Both the position numbers and the translations under genes were made by a program. A stretch of 64,000 bases of DNA, taken from the NCBI GenBank assembly GCA_033002965.1, contig JAURVB010006236.1, forward strand, positions 300,859-364,858. The letters run 5' to 3'. A model generated the notes under the pieces. It was not told where the DNA came from and ran no database searches. It saw only the letters and a program-made list of their open reading frames with translations. Positions within the stretch are counted from its first letter, which is position 1, and each line of letters starts with the position of its first letter. The stretch comes from Piper betle (lineage: Eukaryota > Streptophyta > Magnoliopsida > Piperales > Piperaceae). This document shows, in pieces, positions 25,901 to 40,900 of this stretch.

Positions 25901-28900
25901 AAACTGCAGATATGTTCTCTTCTGGTTGGTGATTTTTGCTTGTAAATTCTCGTTTGCTTACTTTCTTCAGGTAATCAACTAATTTGGTTATAACTTAAAA
26001 CATTCAGCCTTCATTTCTTTGTTTGTGATTTTTGTGACATCACTAATGCAGATTAGACCTCTCGTATCACCGACCAAGATAATTATAGATCTTCCAGATT
26101 TACCTTACTCGTGGCGTGACCTTGTTTCTAAGGGTAATTCTGATTTAGTATGTAATCACTTTAGTGATATTTTATGTGCTATACGGTTGTTGATGTTTAG
26201 TATTTGTTGGGTATTGATAACTTTAAGGAAGTTGAAGGATAATATTTATTCTGGGAACATTAAACTTCATCTTCAATGTTCTTTACATGGATAGCATTTT
26301 GTGTTGGCTATGTTGTTATGCCGGTAGAAATTTGTGGTTCCTTGTGTTGTGGCATGCAGAAAATGGGTTTGGTGAATTAGAATAATAATGGAGTGAAAGT
26401 TAGGGTTCATTTTGCATTGATTTTGGCCAGTGTAGTACTCTGGTGTCTGCTTCAAGGTGACGCAAGGCCAATGTGCGCAACATAATTTTTTGTGGGGAAA
26501 AAAGAGTTTATGTGAGTTGTTCTTAGATGGTTCTATGTACTAAATTGTCTATTGGTTATATGGATCAAGAAACCAGTCATGGTTGTACTTGTTACCAGAC
26601 AATGAGATAAATGATGTAGAGGTCCTTGGCAGAAGTACATATTTGAACTTTAGCACAACACAGTGTGACTGTGGAAATCACTGTTTATATAGAAGTAGTA
26701 ACATTTTTTAGTTCTAATGAAAAGATAAGTAAAATTGCATCGATTCATGTTTTATTGCTTTGTGGCTCTTGTGGCAGGTAATAGCAATTTCCTGACAATT
26801 GTCAGCTTATGGGCACCTGTGGTGGCGGTAAGTTGTGGCGTTAGTTAATGACCATGGCTACTAATTTGCCAGTGTTAGAGATATTGTGAAATTCTCTAGA
26901 TTTACTTAGTTGTATATTTTAGATTTACATCATGGATATACACATATGGTACACTGTCTTGTCTGCTCTTGTTGGTGGTCTGATGGGTGCTCGAGCTCGT
27001 CTTGGGGAGGTGAACTTTCACTACTATAGCAATGCAAATGTACTTATGATTTCACAACTTTCTTTTTAATGATTTACTGAGTTTGTCGTTTGTGTTTGAT
27101 TCATGACAGATACGTTCCATTGAAATGTTGCATAAGAGGTTTGAGAATTTCCCTGAAGCTTTTGTGAAAAACCTTGTGTCCTTGCAGACAAAAAGGTGCT
27201 GTTCCTTACGACGATTTACTTCATATTATCTGCATAGCCTGTGGTTCTCCATTCTGTCCGTGAGATCTTTCTTGTTGATGCTGATATTCTGTATTTCTTA
27301 CTTCTACAGCTTGCCTCTTGAGAGACAATCATATTCCCAGGTGAGCTTATTGCATTTTTTTCTTTGCAAGTGTTTATTTTGCTATGAAGCTAATTTTTCT
27401 TTTAGAAATTTGAAGCTGTTGAATTCTGTTATTTCTATTCTTATATTTTGTGGTAATTAATGAATTCCAAGTACTATTTGTTGCTTTATTCTAAAACATG
27501 GACTGCATTGTAGCTTTGCTGTCTTATTGCTGCATTGAAATCTGATTTTGCAGCATTCACTGTGTAGTGTGTACACATACTATATTTTGTAGTTCGAGGC
27601 TTTGTTAAAGGCCTCATGATCACCACCAAAATCTTCAAGCTGCAACAATATTCAAAAAGTTACATCCCTGAATTTATTTTATTACATCGTTTTGTCCTTT
27701 TTTTAATCTCCTTAAAGTTGTTTGGCTTGCTGAGGTCTAGGCAAGATCATGCCTTAGGGCCACTCATGAGAGATGATCTCTGGAAAAATTGATAATCAAT
27801 CCAAGGAAGAAGAATTGGATGAATGGGAAGACGATTATAAACAAATTTTGTAGAAATAGGAACAAGATGAGCAAGAATTTTATTTTCCATTATTGACCTT
27901 TTCTACATTGAAAGCTTGAAATCATATTCATATACCAAAAGTAAAATCCTAATACAAGCAATGACTTGGACAAAAAGATTTCACAAATGAAATTATAAAT
28001 TTTAGAGGGTCTAACTAGTTGTCCCAAAAGCTCGAGTTGTAAGGAAAGGGAATCGGTAAATATTTATGTTAATACTCCTCTCCACATGCAAGCAAATTTT
28101 TAAAGCTTATCACATGGACAAATATGTGGCAAATAATTCATTGAGCAGCATACGTGGAAAAATTATATTTCTTCTAGCATTTATCGCCAATGGGATTCGA
28201 ACCCATGCCCTTTGGCTCTAATACCATATAAATTTTAAATGGTCTGACCACTTGTCCCAAAAGTTCAAGCTTCTAAGAAAGGGAAATTGTAAATAGATGT
28301 TAAAAGACATTGTTAAAAGATGGCTTGAGGAGAAGATGGATAAAAGACATTGTTAAGAGGCTATGTAGTGCCAAATATTGCATTATGATTCAAGTTTTTT
28401 ATGCTGGAATACCTTACTTCATGTTCATCATGTTCATCATGTTCATGATCAAGTTGCAGATTGTATGAATCTACAATCTCCAACTTGAGGGGAGTGTAGA
28501 GATTAATTGTGATCTATTTACAGCCTTCATGATTTTGTATACAGCTGGTTGTGTGATTAGCTGTGTTTATTATGGTTGTTACAAGCTGTTAGGAGATTGT
28601 TAGAAATTTAAGAAATTTTGTGTTTCTAGTTATCCTTATCAGAATATTATGTAATCTTCTATGTATATGGTGTTGGTCACCACCAATGGATTGATCGTGG
28701 CTCCTATCTTTTATATTCTTCTACAAGAACCACTAAATATTTACTTCAATAAAAACATTACAAATTATAAGACTCCTAGGTATACAAAAATAAGAAACAT
28801 GTTTAAAAATGAAATATTATAACTCCTAGATGGCCTTGTGATTCAAAGACACTTTCCATGGTATCTGTTGGCGAAATTGTGGGTCCAAGTATTTTGTATT

Positions 28901-31900
28901 TAGACTGTTAGACGTATATTGTGTGTTCGGGAGTCATGAGTCTTATTGATATACGGAGTTGCATCAGCTAGGAATCTTATAAATGTATGTGTCGGTTAGT
29001 CGGGTTGTCCAATATATATACGTGGGAGAAGAGCAATGCGGGCTCCTTTTATGCTTCCATGATTATTTCTTCAATAAATTTATATGTCAATGTATGCTTG
29101 CAATGTAAATCATGTTTTTACTCCCTACAGCTATTGATTTACTTTCTACAGCTAGTATGTAGCTTGCTATCTGTACATAACTAATGACCTTAAGTTTTTT
29201 CTTTAAACGCTCTCCAGGGTTCAGATGATCAAAGTAAAGTTTATGCAGCCAAATTTTCTCCATTTTGGAATGAAATTATTAAGAGTCTACGTGAAGAGGA
29301 TTATATTAGTAACAGGTGGATCCACATAAGTTTGAAATGTTTTAATGTTCATGACTATTGCATGATAACATATGACCATTTTTAAGTTGTAGAAGTGACA
29401 GGTTGTCTCTGTCTGTAGGGAAATGGACTTGCTTTCTATCCCAAGCAACTGTGGAAGCTTGAGATTGGTGCAATGGCCATTATTTCTTTTAAGCAGTAAG
29501 GTTAGCAAAATATGTAATGTATCAACGGCGAAAATTCTTATGCTGGCATGATCTTTGTGCACTAGTTTTTGAGCTTTTTTTCATTTCCAATGAAATTTTC
29601 AGATTTTGTTGGCCATTGATTTGGCACTGGACTGTAAAGATAATCAGGCTGACCTGCGGAGCAGAATTTCACGGGATGAGTACATGGCATATGCTGTTCA
29701 AGAGAGTTACTACAGCATTGAAAAAATTCTGCACTCATTAGTTGATGGGGAAGGAAGACTTTGGTACTAAGTTTTATTTTTTAATGTTGCCCAAATTTCA
29801 GTTTATAAGCAAGAGTTACTTTCATTACAATTGTATGTGTATTATGAATGGGGTAAGGACAGGAGTTTTGGAGTTTGCTTGAGACTGTTGGAAGGCAAAC
29901 CCACTGTTCAATTGCCATTGCCACTACCTAACAAACAAGATTTGTTAATCCCTAGCAAAACTTGAGAAATGAGCTTTATTCTTTTACTGCTGAAATGACA
30001 AATTGTTTATATGTATAAGTGGATGTTTTTTATCTTCATCTATCAGGGTAGAAAGACTTTTCCGTGAGATCAACAGCAGTGTGGTGGAAAGTTCTTTACA
30101 TGTGGCCTTGTCATTGAAAAAGCTGCCGCTGGTTGTGTCAAGACTCACTGCATTGACGGGATTACTTGTAAGTTATGGTGATGCCCTAGATCATACTGGT
30201 GACATTGACATGTTATGATATGCTCTGTAAATTTGCCTATCCAGATAAGGAATGAAACACCGGAGCTCAAAAGAGGTGTCGCAAAAGCTGTTTTTGACCT
30301 TTACGATGTTGTGACTCATGAACTCTTATCGCCAAACCTGAGGTAGTTGTCATGTTGAAATTGAATACCTTGTATATAGATATTTCTGCTTATTTCTCTT
30401 ACTTTTGGTTGGTACAATATTCTTTTTGCAGGGAGCAGTTTGATACGTGGCATATTTTAGCAAGAGCAAGAAATGAAGGTCGTCTTTTCACTCGGATAGA
30501 ATGGCCCAAAGACTCCGAAATTGTGTGTTTCTGCTTTGAGTTGTGTTCCCTTATGCTGCCTCTTTTATTGATTATCAATGACATTTTTTTGCATGAAAAT
30601 TTATTTAACAGAAAGAGCAGGTGAAACGGTTGCATTTACTTCTTACTGTGAAGGACTCTGCAGAAAATATTCCGAAAAACCTAGAAGCAAGGAGAAGACT
30701 GGAATTCTTTACAAACTCTCTATTTATGAACATGCCTTCTGCAAAGGCTGTTTCAAAAATGTCACCTTTCAGGTTTTATTAAAATTATCCTCTTGCTGGA
30801 TTGCTCTTAATTTTTTCTGTTTGTGGTCCTTAAGGCTATTTTTGCTTCAATGCAGTGTGTTTACACCGTATTACAGTGAGACTGTGCTCTATAGTTCCTC
30901 AGAATTGAGGGTTGAAAATGAAGATGGTATTTCGATACTTTTTATCTTCAGAAGATATATCCTGGTACAAATTTCTTATCCTCTGTGTGTCTTAGGTGAA
31001 ATAGGTAGGCCCGTTAGGGCATGGGTTAAGGGTGTTAGATAGTATAATCAAGGTTTGCCGTCTCGTGGGTTCTTGCCTCTTGGGAGGTGTCCGAGACGGA
31101 ACACCTCCCAAAGAAAGGGAGAGCGTGAAGGGGAGAGGAAGAAGGGGAGAGGGAGAATGAATGGGAGCGGGAAGGCGGCAATGACCTCTTCCTCTCCTTG
31201 GCGACAGCCTCCTCCCACTCACTGCCGTATCCCCCTTCTTCGGCTGCGGCCTCACTGTCATCGGAGGCAGCCTTGCTGCCTGCCCCTTCTTCTCCGGCGA
31301 CAGCCCCGACGACCGTTGGCCAGCAGGGGGTGAGGAGGCGGCGGTGGCGGCGGAGATGGAGAGGGAGGGCCGAAAGTCGAGAAGGAGAAGAAAGGCTGGC
31401 CTTTGGATGATTCCGTCGAGCTTCTGCTCGATACATACCCACAGTAATAGCAACCTCATTTTTCATTTTTATTTTGTATGTTTTAGAAAAATAATTCTTT
31501 TTATCATTTTATCGTCATATATAAATATTTTATTTAATTGCTTACCTAAAGCAAGTTATATAATGCTGTAAATATTTGTTTTAAATATTTTTATATCAAT
31601 TATTTATTGCAAATAGTTTTTTCTTAGATTAATGTAAACTTTTAAGTATAAATATTTTCAGTGTAAGTTATGTAAATTGTTTATTATATTTATGTTCACT
31701 TTTAATGCTTTTATGATTTACTTGTATTTGTATAACTTAATATTATGAGTTTTACAAATTATAATAAAAAAGAGTCAGAAGATAAAGGTATATATACAAC
31801 TATTATGGAAAACAAATGAAATTTAAAAGTATATACAGGTTAAAAGATCATATAGTTGTGATTTTATGGATGAAAATATTATTTTGGTTTTTAATTTAAA

Positions 31901-34900
31901 TTAAATGCCTAGATAATGGATAGGCGTTATATAGAATAATTATTTATATTAGTAGTTCCGAGATCCATTTCCAAGATTTCTTTGGGATCTCTCCGAGATC
32001 TCTTTATGGACCCTCCAAGACGAGACCGAGAGACAAGAGGGCGAACTTTGAGTATAATAATGTAAGACTATTAAGGTCTAATGTGTTAGCCGGGTCTTTA
32101 ATGAGCCTAGCAATATAACTCCAAAGTGGGCTTATGACTCATTAATAATGTGGGTTACTTAGTCAATTCAACTTAGAAGTTGGGTGTATGGTCTAGGCCC
32201 ACTTGTGAGTCTATAAAGAGGGTTTGTACTCCCTCCTTCAAGAGGAATGAATGAAGAAAAGAATTAGTTTCTTTTACAAAGAAGTAGCCCTTTTGAGAGC
32301 GATTGAGACCGGTTATCTCAACATCCAAATTAACCAAGATTGAGACCGGTGCTCTCAATCAATCCCAATTTTGTTTGGTTTCAATTCAATTTATTTCTTA
32401 ATATTGAGTTGAAACCTAACAAGAGTGTGAGTGTGAGTGTGTGTGTGTGTTTATTTTTTAACTGTTTTCCTGTTGCATATTTTCCTTGTTCAAGGAGTTG
32501 TCTTTGTAGAATGAGTAGCTGAATTTCTGTTCTGTTTGATTTTCTCTTCTTGTCTAGATGAGTGGGAAAATTTTTTGGAACGAATTGGTCGTGGTAAATC
32601 TACTGGGGATGCTGATCTGGAAGGTAATGTTAGCGACTCTTTGGAGCTGCGCTTTTGGGCATCGTACCGAGGCCAGACGTTGGCTAGAACAGGTCTGGAG
32701 TTTGACTTTGTATTGGTTGACTTATTGATTTATGTGGAATGCCATTGTAAAATGCTGCTAATGTTAGTTCTTAGTATGTAAATTGCACTGTATGTTCAAC
32801 TGCTAATGAGTTTGGGAAACATACTGTGATCAGTTATGTTTATGAGTTATTCCTGTATTGAGTTTTGTCCTCTCTTGCACTGCCTAGTGTTCCTTTATAG
32901 TGTTGGTGTAAATCCATTCCTATCCTGAAAGTTTGTTTTTCCTTTTGTGAGGAGTTACCTGATGCAAACTTTTCTTATAACCATGAAACTCTTGTTTAGT
33001 TTTTAAAATCTTGTGACAATATAGTGCGAGGTATGATGTACTACAGAAGGGCTCTAATACTGCAAAGCTATTTAGAGTGGAGGCAGTCAAGAGGTATGGA
33101 TTCGAGTTATATGTTTACTTTTTTATTTCGTGTTCGATTTTATTTGTAAGTAAATATTGAAACGTCAATATATCATTGTAGACATTGAAGGTGGGTACAC
33201 AGGAGCTGATTGGACCAACTTAGAAGGATTTGAACTGTCTCGGGAAGCTAGGGCGCAAGCAGACTTGAAATTTACATATGTTGTTTCGTGCCAAATATAT
33301 GGCCAACAGAAACAAAAGAAGGCCCCAGAGGCTGCTGACATCTCCCTTCTGCTAAAAAGGTTCTGTATACTATTTTTCTTCACCTGTATGAATACATGAG
33401 GTCTATGACAAGTAGGCTGTGTTGGGTCTCAACTTGATGGTTGTGATGCGTCTGTTAGATGTACCATGGGGTTGGCCAATTTAACCTTGTGGTCATGAGC
33501 TAAGCAATAATATGACAACTGATGTGTGTTTGTGCAGTCAGTGTAGCATGCATTCAACAACCTATTAAGGATGTGTGTTGACTTATATACTATCTCTTTA
33601 GTGATTATTTACCCTGATACTGAATAATTGTATGGTAAACTTTCTAAACATAAGAAAGTTGAATTTTAAGCATAACTGAAAAATGTTTGACTTTATGTTA
33701 AACTAGGTTAATGTCTTTCTGTTGATTCTTTATGGAAATCTCTGTTTAAATATCTTTAATTATGTTTGTGCTGCATTGATTGAGGTTATTAAGTGTTGAG
33801 AAAATAAAATTACTGGATTAGGTTTAATAAAATAATATTTTGTTAATTATGTAGTTTTCTGAATTGGCAGTTTGGAAAATTCATATTGGTTATATATAGT
33901 AAAGGAATGGTTTACTTGTCATAATAGCTCATATTCGGTTAAAGCATGTGCATAGGGGTATGTCAAATCTCTTGGTTTGTTTTATTCTTTTATGAAGAAA
34001 TGCACATTTGGCATTGAACATGGTGGACTTGTGCTTTTGATGTCTAGTCGTCGTTTCCATCATCATCCTCACCACTCAATTCTAGTAGCCTTACTTGAGA
34101 ACGTTTTCCCCTTTTCCTTTTCTCGTTCTCAAATTACGATAGCGAGAAATAAATGTTTCTTCTGCAACCATGGGCCTTCTTTGTCCTCAACCATACCATT
34201 AAAATGTTTTTCATATCTATTTTTTATTGTTATAACTGCAACCAGCGATTTGAAATACATTATCTTCCAGACTTCCCATAGGTTCACCTCAATATTCTCA
34301 TTTCAGTCACTCCCAACCTGTAAGTGATATAATGCATTCCTAAACTGATTAGATCTGGCTGCTGGAGATTTGCCGACACTTAAAAGCCTGGGTGCAATGT
34401 TTCATGGGAGTGGCACTTGCCAAAGGGGTCTTGAATCATCTGAACCTTCTAGGACATGCCTCCAATGCAGCCACTACTACAGCTGCTGGTAGTGATGTAG
34501 AATGAAAAATGAAAAATTATGAGAAGGAGATATGGGATACTTCAACCATTAGTATCACAACAGACTAGTTTTTGCATTAATTTCTTGAAATCGATCCAGA
34601 TAATTCTGAGATTTCTTAAGGCCCAAGCTATTCTCACCTAAATTAGCGAAATTTATCTCTGGGTGATTTTGCCACTCTCCTAAGACCAATCTTTCCACAC
34701 TCACAGTGTTTTTCTTATTTTGTGCATCATATCATGAATTATCTGATCCTTTCAGAATTGCCAAAAAAATGTTTTTATTTGTTTGTTCTAGTATTGCAAT
34801 TTGGGAAGCACAAGCTTGCCTCGCATTTTTTTACTGTTTGTTAATGTAGGTGATTTGGTAGAGCACATTGGCGTTCTTTTCCTGATTATCAACATTTAAG

Positions 34901-37900
34901 TTTCAGAACTTTCATTCACTTACTGATGACAAGCTTTCAGGAATGAGGCACTTCGAGTTGCTTTTATACACACAGAAGAGAGTGTTAAGGAAGATGGGAA
35001 GGTCAAGAAGGAGTTCTATTCGAAACTTGTTAAAGCTGATGTACATGGAAAGGATGAGGTAGGTGGTTGTGAATGAACTGATTCAATTGATTACGAAATT
35101 TCTTGAAGGTGGTCATGTCTAGCTACATTTTTCTGTGCTCTTGTGTCCTTCAAGTTTTCCTTAATGAATATGAACACACTAAGATTTTTTTCTTTATCCT
35201 CCTCTCGTAAGGGTTCTGTCAGGAAGTGCATTTGGCATTAAATTTTCCACTTTGTCTTCTACGGGATTTGGACAATTTATTCCATTGTGAAATCAACCTG
35301 TAGATGATAAAACCCATCTGATCAATTGCAACCTAGTTGGAAGGTGTTGATGACATGTCTGTCATCATCATCACCACCACTGTCACTGAAGGAGGCCATC
35401 TGAAATACCACTGAAGTATATACTATACTTTCTTTACAGTCCCTTCCATTGGTTTCCTTACATGCCAAAACCACCTTAAGGGAATTTTTTTCATATTATG
35501 CATTATTGTTTTTACTCTTGCCTTATATGCCAAATTCACGTGAGGCTCCTGATCTTTCCCAAATTATAAAATCTGCATTCTGAAGAAATGTAATTGTAAT
35601 TACGATATATTTTATGGTTTTTCGTTACTCCTGGTATATTGATGATATATTTTATGGTTTTTTGTGACTTCTGATATATCAATAGTAACCATATAACTTA
35701 TTAAATCTCTAACCATCGCGATGATATATATGTGAACACTAACTGTAGTTTTCTTAATTTTGTCTTACCGTATATTCTTTTGAGCTCACAAAGAGCATAA
35801 TTTCTGAGAAAGGAGTAGTTGTTGTATCTTAATTTATAATGGTCATTATAAGTTAGAATTATATCTTGATAGGAGCTATTTGACCTTCTTTTAATCTCGG
35901 AACATGGTGGTATTATGGGAATTTTGCATATTGCAAAGTGTTGCTTTGTGAGATTCATGAAATTATAGAAAACTTTAGCCATAAAAAGTATTTACTTTTG
36001 TGGACCACCACAAGTGCCTCCTTGTAAAAGGGGTAAGTATTATCGTACATTGGTTAGCAATGATCGGGACTTTGAAATATTGCAGTATCTCATGCAATTT
36101 AAATATATGATCAAGGTAGTGTGTTTTTATAGTCGCTAGTGCATAAAACTATTGAAACATGATTTTTTTACAAGGTAAAATTTTCATTGAAAGTTTCCTA
36201 AAGGAGATACAAGTACAAAGACAACAGTTCACAGATAAGAGAAAAACAAGAGCTCAAGGAGTTCGCCTGAGCATTTACATCCAAATGTCTGAAAAAAGGC
36301 ACTAGGCAATGATCTTGTGCTCGTATTATAGGTTTTTGAGACATGTTGGACTTGGGAGATAATGGAGGACTCCAACAAGTCTTAATGCATTTTGAGGCTA
36401 TTGAAGATCCTTTTGTTGTGTTCGTACTTGATAGTTAACAAAAAGGCTTTAGGACTTAAAAGAAGATTTTCATGCTTGTTTTGGGAGTAAAAAGTTAGAA
36501 GTCATCTAATCTCATCATCAAAGGAGTTAATTTGGTTGAGTATGTGACATATGTGGAGGTAAAATGGTAAACATGCTTGTCATAAGAGCATTGGTGGAAC
36601 AAATGGTCTTTTGACTGAAGGTCAGCCTTGAAGAGGGAGCACCTATTTCAAGGTAGATACCTCTCTTTTGGTGGCTGTTCAAATTTAATACCACATTAAA
36701 CATGACCAAGTGATGAAAGCATGAGGGTGTGTTCGATGTTTAAACAGACAACCATGGCACGCTTGGGGTAGAGCGCTATAAGTTCCTACCACTCTTGAAG
36801 GGAATATACCTGTGGGACATACCTAACCAACACCATCAGCATTTGACAAGAGATTTTGGTTTAGAAGATTACGAACTTCCTCGGTACCTGTTATTTTTGC
36901 TGGTGAGAGCCCAGAAACTGTTGATAATGGATTGAGTGATAATGAGAGAAGTATCCAAGCCGAGCATGCCAGTTGTTTTATTACTTATCCGTAGGATAAG
37001 GTGGCAGTGGTTAAGTCAATGGTCAAGCCAAGCAAGCGGGTTCCCTTACCAATTTTATAGAAACACCTATGAACAAGCTTTCCTTAAAGAGAGATGATAC
37101 CATTCTAGGCACGAGATCCACAATTAGTACACAGTTCAGACAGTGCCTCAGTGAAGAACAAATTGCCTTCTTAGAAAGTTTTGCAAATGCAATTCTAACT
37201 TATGTTATGAAAATTACTAGTATCAGAATCCCCCTTCATAATAAATTTAAAAACAACTTGATAATGTGGATCCAAGCCAAGATAAAGGAGAAGGATTGGC
37301 ATGAGGATGGAAATTCGGCTATCTAAATTTTTGTGATTTGTAATTTCATAGATCCTAATTTAGGGTTCATGCCCCCTAAAACCCTTTGGGTATCAGGTAG
37401 AAGAAGAAGGTGTTGGGGAGTTTGAAAGTGGAGCCTTATTGAAAAGACAATCCCATTAACAACATATTTTATGAGTTGAAGATGACCAACATAAGTATGA
37501 AGGCTAGATCTCCAGATTGGATCTTGGCTCCAATCTTTTTAAGGAGATGGATGCTAGAATAAGAGCGGATTTTAAAACTGAGAGGCAAACCCAAGTTGCG
37601 CATGGAAGTACACCACTGTAGTAATCAAATAAGCTAGCAATATCCTCTTCGGTAGGTGATGACGCATAGTTCAACTCATCATTGTATGATGCAAACAAGG
37701 CTTCTCACGGTCTCTCTTCAACAAATTTTACACATAGGGTTCGTTTAGAACTCGATGACGAGTTCTTTTACCCTAGGGAGATTGATGACGGACAATATTT
37801 ATATAGTTCCTAATTATATTATAATTCATAGTTATTATGTTTTATTTTCTTTGTTTATGTGTTATTAATTGGGGTATTTTAGTCCAGTTTATTTAATATA

Positions 37901-40900
37901 ATTAGTAGATGTTTTAATAGGGGTATATTAGTCATTAGGGTTTGTTTTAATTAAGTTTTGTCATATATGTATGGAGGACGACATGTTTTAGTTGAAGATC
38001 ATCACGTTGAATAAACGTTGAAGTTTTTTTAAATCTGGCATTGCTGCTCTTCTTCCCTTGGTTTTGCTACTTTTGCTTCCTCAAGCATGTTAAGGGTCCT
38101 ACGGCTTCGTCAGTATAGTCTATAGCCTAGTTACCTGATTCCTAAACACAGCTATCATCAGTAGGCTGCCCTTTTTTTGTTTGTTTTGAGTGTGGCAAAT
38201 CAATTGTTGGTTTAAAATCTGTGTCACCACGTTAGCCTAATTGATATGAATTATGAATTATGGCAAAATTTGATGCTTATGAAATGTACGTAATGATGTT
38301 GGCTGTCTTAATTAGTTACTGAATGTCCAGGTTGACAGCTATTCGAGTCTGCATTATGCTGTTGCCTTCTTTCTCACCTATGTTTTTTGTTTATGAAGGA
38401 AATATATTCAATCATGCTGCCTGGAGATCCTAAGCTTGGTGAAGGGAAGCCTGAAAACCAAAATCATGCTATAATCTTCACTCGTGGGGAGGCCATTCAG
38501 ACTATTGATATGAATCAGGTAATTTTGATTGTTGAATTGGTCATGGTGTTTTCCCCATTCCAACTAATTTATTCACTGATGCTTACATGTTGTCTGAATG
38601 ATCTCCTGGAGTGAGGTCTTTCAATATTATTACTTCTTACCTTTCATTGAAAAGGAAATTTTGGCAGGATTCTCTACAAGTGCTATGCTTAACTCTGTTG
38701 CCAGTTGTTTTAACAGGGCTTCTTGTGTTAGTGTTTATGCTTATGAATTATATCAGCATATGCTTTTCATTAGGACAATAGGATCTGTACTTCCAACCCA
38801 AATAATTTTTTGGTTAGATGGAGGATAAATATAATTCTCTTTAATAGATCATAATCACTATATGACTTGGACATGAGTGTCTTTGTAGAAAATCATGAAT
38901 ATCTTGAACCTTGGTTTTATAGGATAATTATCTGGAAGAAGCAATGAAAATGAGAAATCTTCTGGAGGAATTCCGTGGAAATCATGGGCTTCGACCACCT
39001 ACCATCCTTGGCGTAAGAGAACATGTCTTCACAGGAAGGTAGGCTCATCTTTTATTTGTCTGAAGTAAATAAACCTTTCTGTGTTTACTGCTTTTTCCAA
39101 TCATGTATTATTTCACTTTGCAGTGTGTCATCATTGGCTTGGTTTATGTCCAATCAAGAAACAAGCTTTGTCACCTTGGGTCAGCGAGTTCTTGCAAACC
39201 CTCTCAAGTAAGCATTCTGTTTCAGCCTTTCATGGAACAAATCTATGGAACCTATTTTTTGAAATTCTGCTTGGCATTAATTAGTTAATGCGCAACACCC
39301 CAAATCTGGTCCTCTCAAATGGAATTGGAAATGCTACTTTGGATTGAACAATATTTAAATCAGTTAAGCCAGTCGACCTGACCTAAGCGAAACGATCTAT
39401 TGCCCTCTTGGCATCTCAAGACAAATGACACCCACTAATGCACGTACAAAGTTGTATATGTTATGTGACAACCCTAGTATGATACTGCATAAATGTAGTG
39501 ATAGAAAGGGCAAATCGGGATAAATTGGGCAGTCGCCTTCGCAAATATGCTTAAAAGCCAACCTTACAATGGATGTATAACACAACAACCACAAGGGAGA
39601 TATCACATCACACAAAAATTGATAACTGCTGAGGTCTAGTCTCATACTAACGTCTCAAAAGAAACTGTTGATGACTGATGCTATAGCTGATAACAAGGTT
39701 CATAGCAACTCAGCAAGTCCATGCCATAAGCAAATAACGCAAATAAATAACTAAACAAACTAGCAAGAGCTGGCTCTCATGTAAAGCAAAAGAATAATGT
39801 ATTCCAACTTTTGATATAAATATTTTAATATATAATTTAACTTAAATAATTTATATAAATTTATATAAATAATTTATATAAATTATTTATTATATATTCA
39901 TGTTTGGCTCTTTATATTTTTGTATGCGTTCATCATATTTGCTTAACTTAATAATGTGAATTTGACAAATTATAGTAAAAAAGGGAACCAGAAGACAAAG
40001 ATATGCAACTATTGTGGAAAACAAATGAAATCCGGTGGTCTATTTAGGTTAAAGGATCATCTAATTATGATTTTATGGAGAAAATTATAGATTGGTTGTT
40101 AATTTGAACTAAATATTCATATGATTAGTAGGTATTTTATATAGTATAATTATTTATATTAATATTTTCAAGATCCCGGTATTTCTGAGATATTTCTTTT
40201 TGGACCTTCCGAGACAGGACTGAGAACCGTAAGGGTGAACCATGGGCATATCCTTATTCATTTATATTAAGAACTTTCACTATGTTTTTCATTTTTGTAT
40301 CTTGGGCTTCAATGTTGACAACATAGTTCTACTAGTTAGACCATTTCAGTATCTGCTGCTTTCTTCATTTGTAACCTGCCAACTGTGTGTTTCTATTTGT
40401 GACCACCTGACGGTGGTATGAGCTGATTTTTTAGGGTAATGTAATTTATCTGTGTTTTCTGCTTTATAGGGTTCGCATGCACTATGGTCATCCTGATGTG
40501 TTTGATCGTGTATTCCACATAACAAGAGGAGGCATTAGTAAGGCATCACGTGTCATAAACATCAGCGAGGACATCTATGCAGGTCTGCTTGTTGTCTTCA
40601 GTATTTTTTAATTTTCTGTTTCTTTTCATTTCTTAGTCTAGTCTATATTTTTCTTTTGCATGTGGAGTATTAAAAGTGCTCTTACCATATGGAATATGTG
40701 AGTTATAAATATCCGCTCGAGCTTTCTTAAATTATGATTTTAATCTAGGGTAGCCTTAACTCTACAGGATTTAATTCGACCTTACGACAGGGAAACATTA
40801 CGCACCATGAATACATACAGGTCTGACAATATTCTCTTCTTCAAATGTTTTTTTTTTTTTGAAACACTTTTAGTGGTTTTTAGTTGTTTTGTTAGCTTAG

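Noticed and set aside
28165..28245. tRNA-like sequence with GGTTCGAATCC on the minus strand
   Set aside because: No acceptor stem or full cloverleaf; it is part of the TRIM-like element, where TGGTATTAGAGCC acts as a primer site.
31035..31466. Overlapping frames of 143 and 155 codons
   Set aside because: They sit inside the hAT element and an LTR, in a purine- and pyrimidine-rich stretch; translations are Ser/Pro/Arg-rich with no domain.
37069..37326. 85-codon frame in intron 35 as a nested gene
   Set aside because: Surrounded by LTR-like sequence, not recognised and too short; treated as retrotransposon remains.
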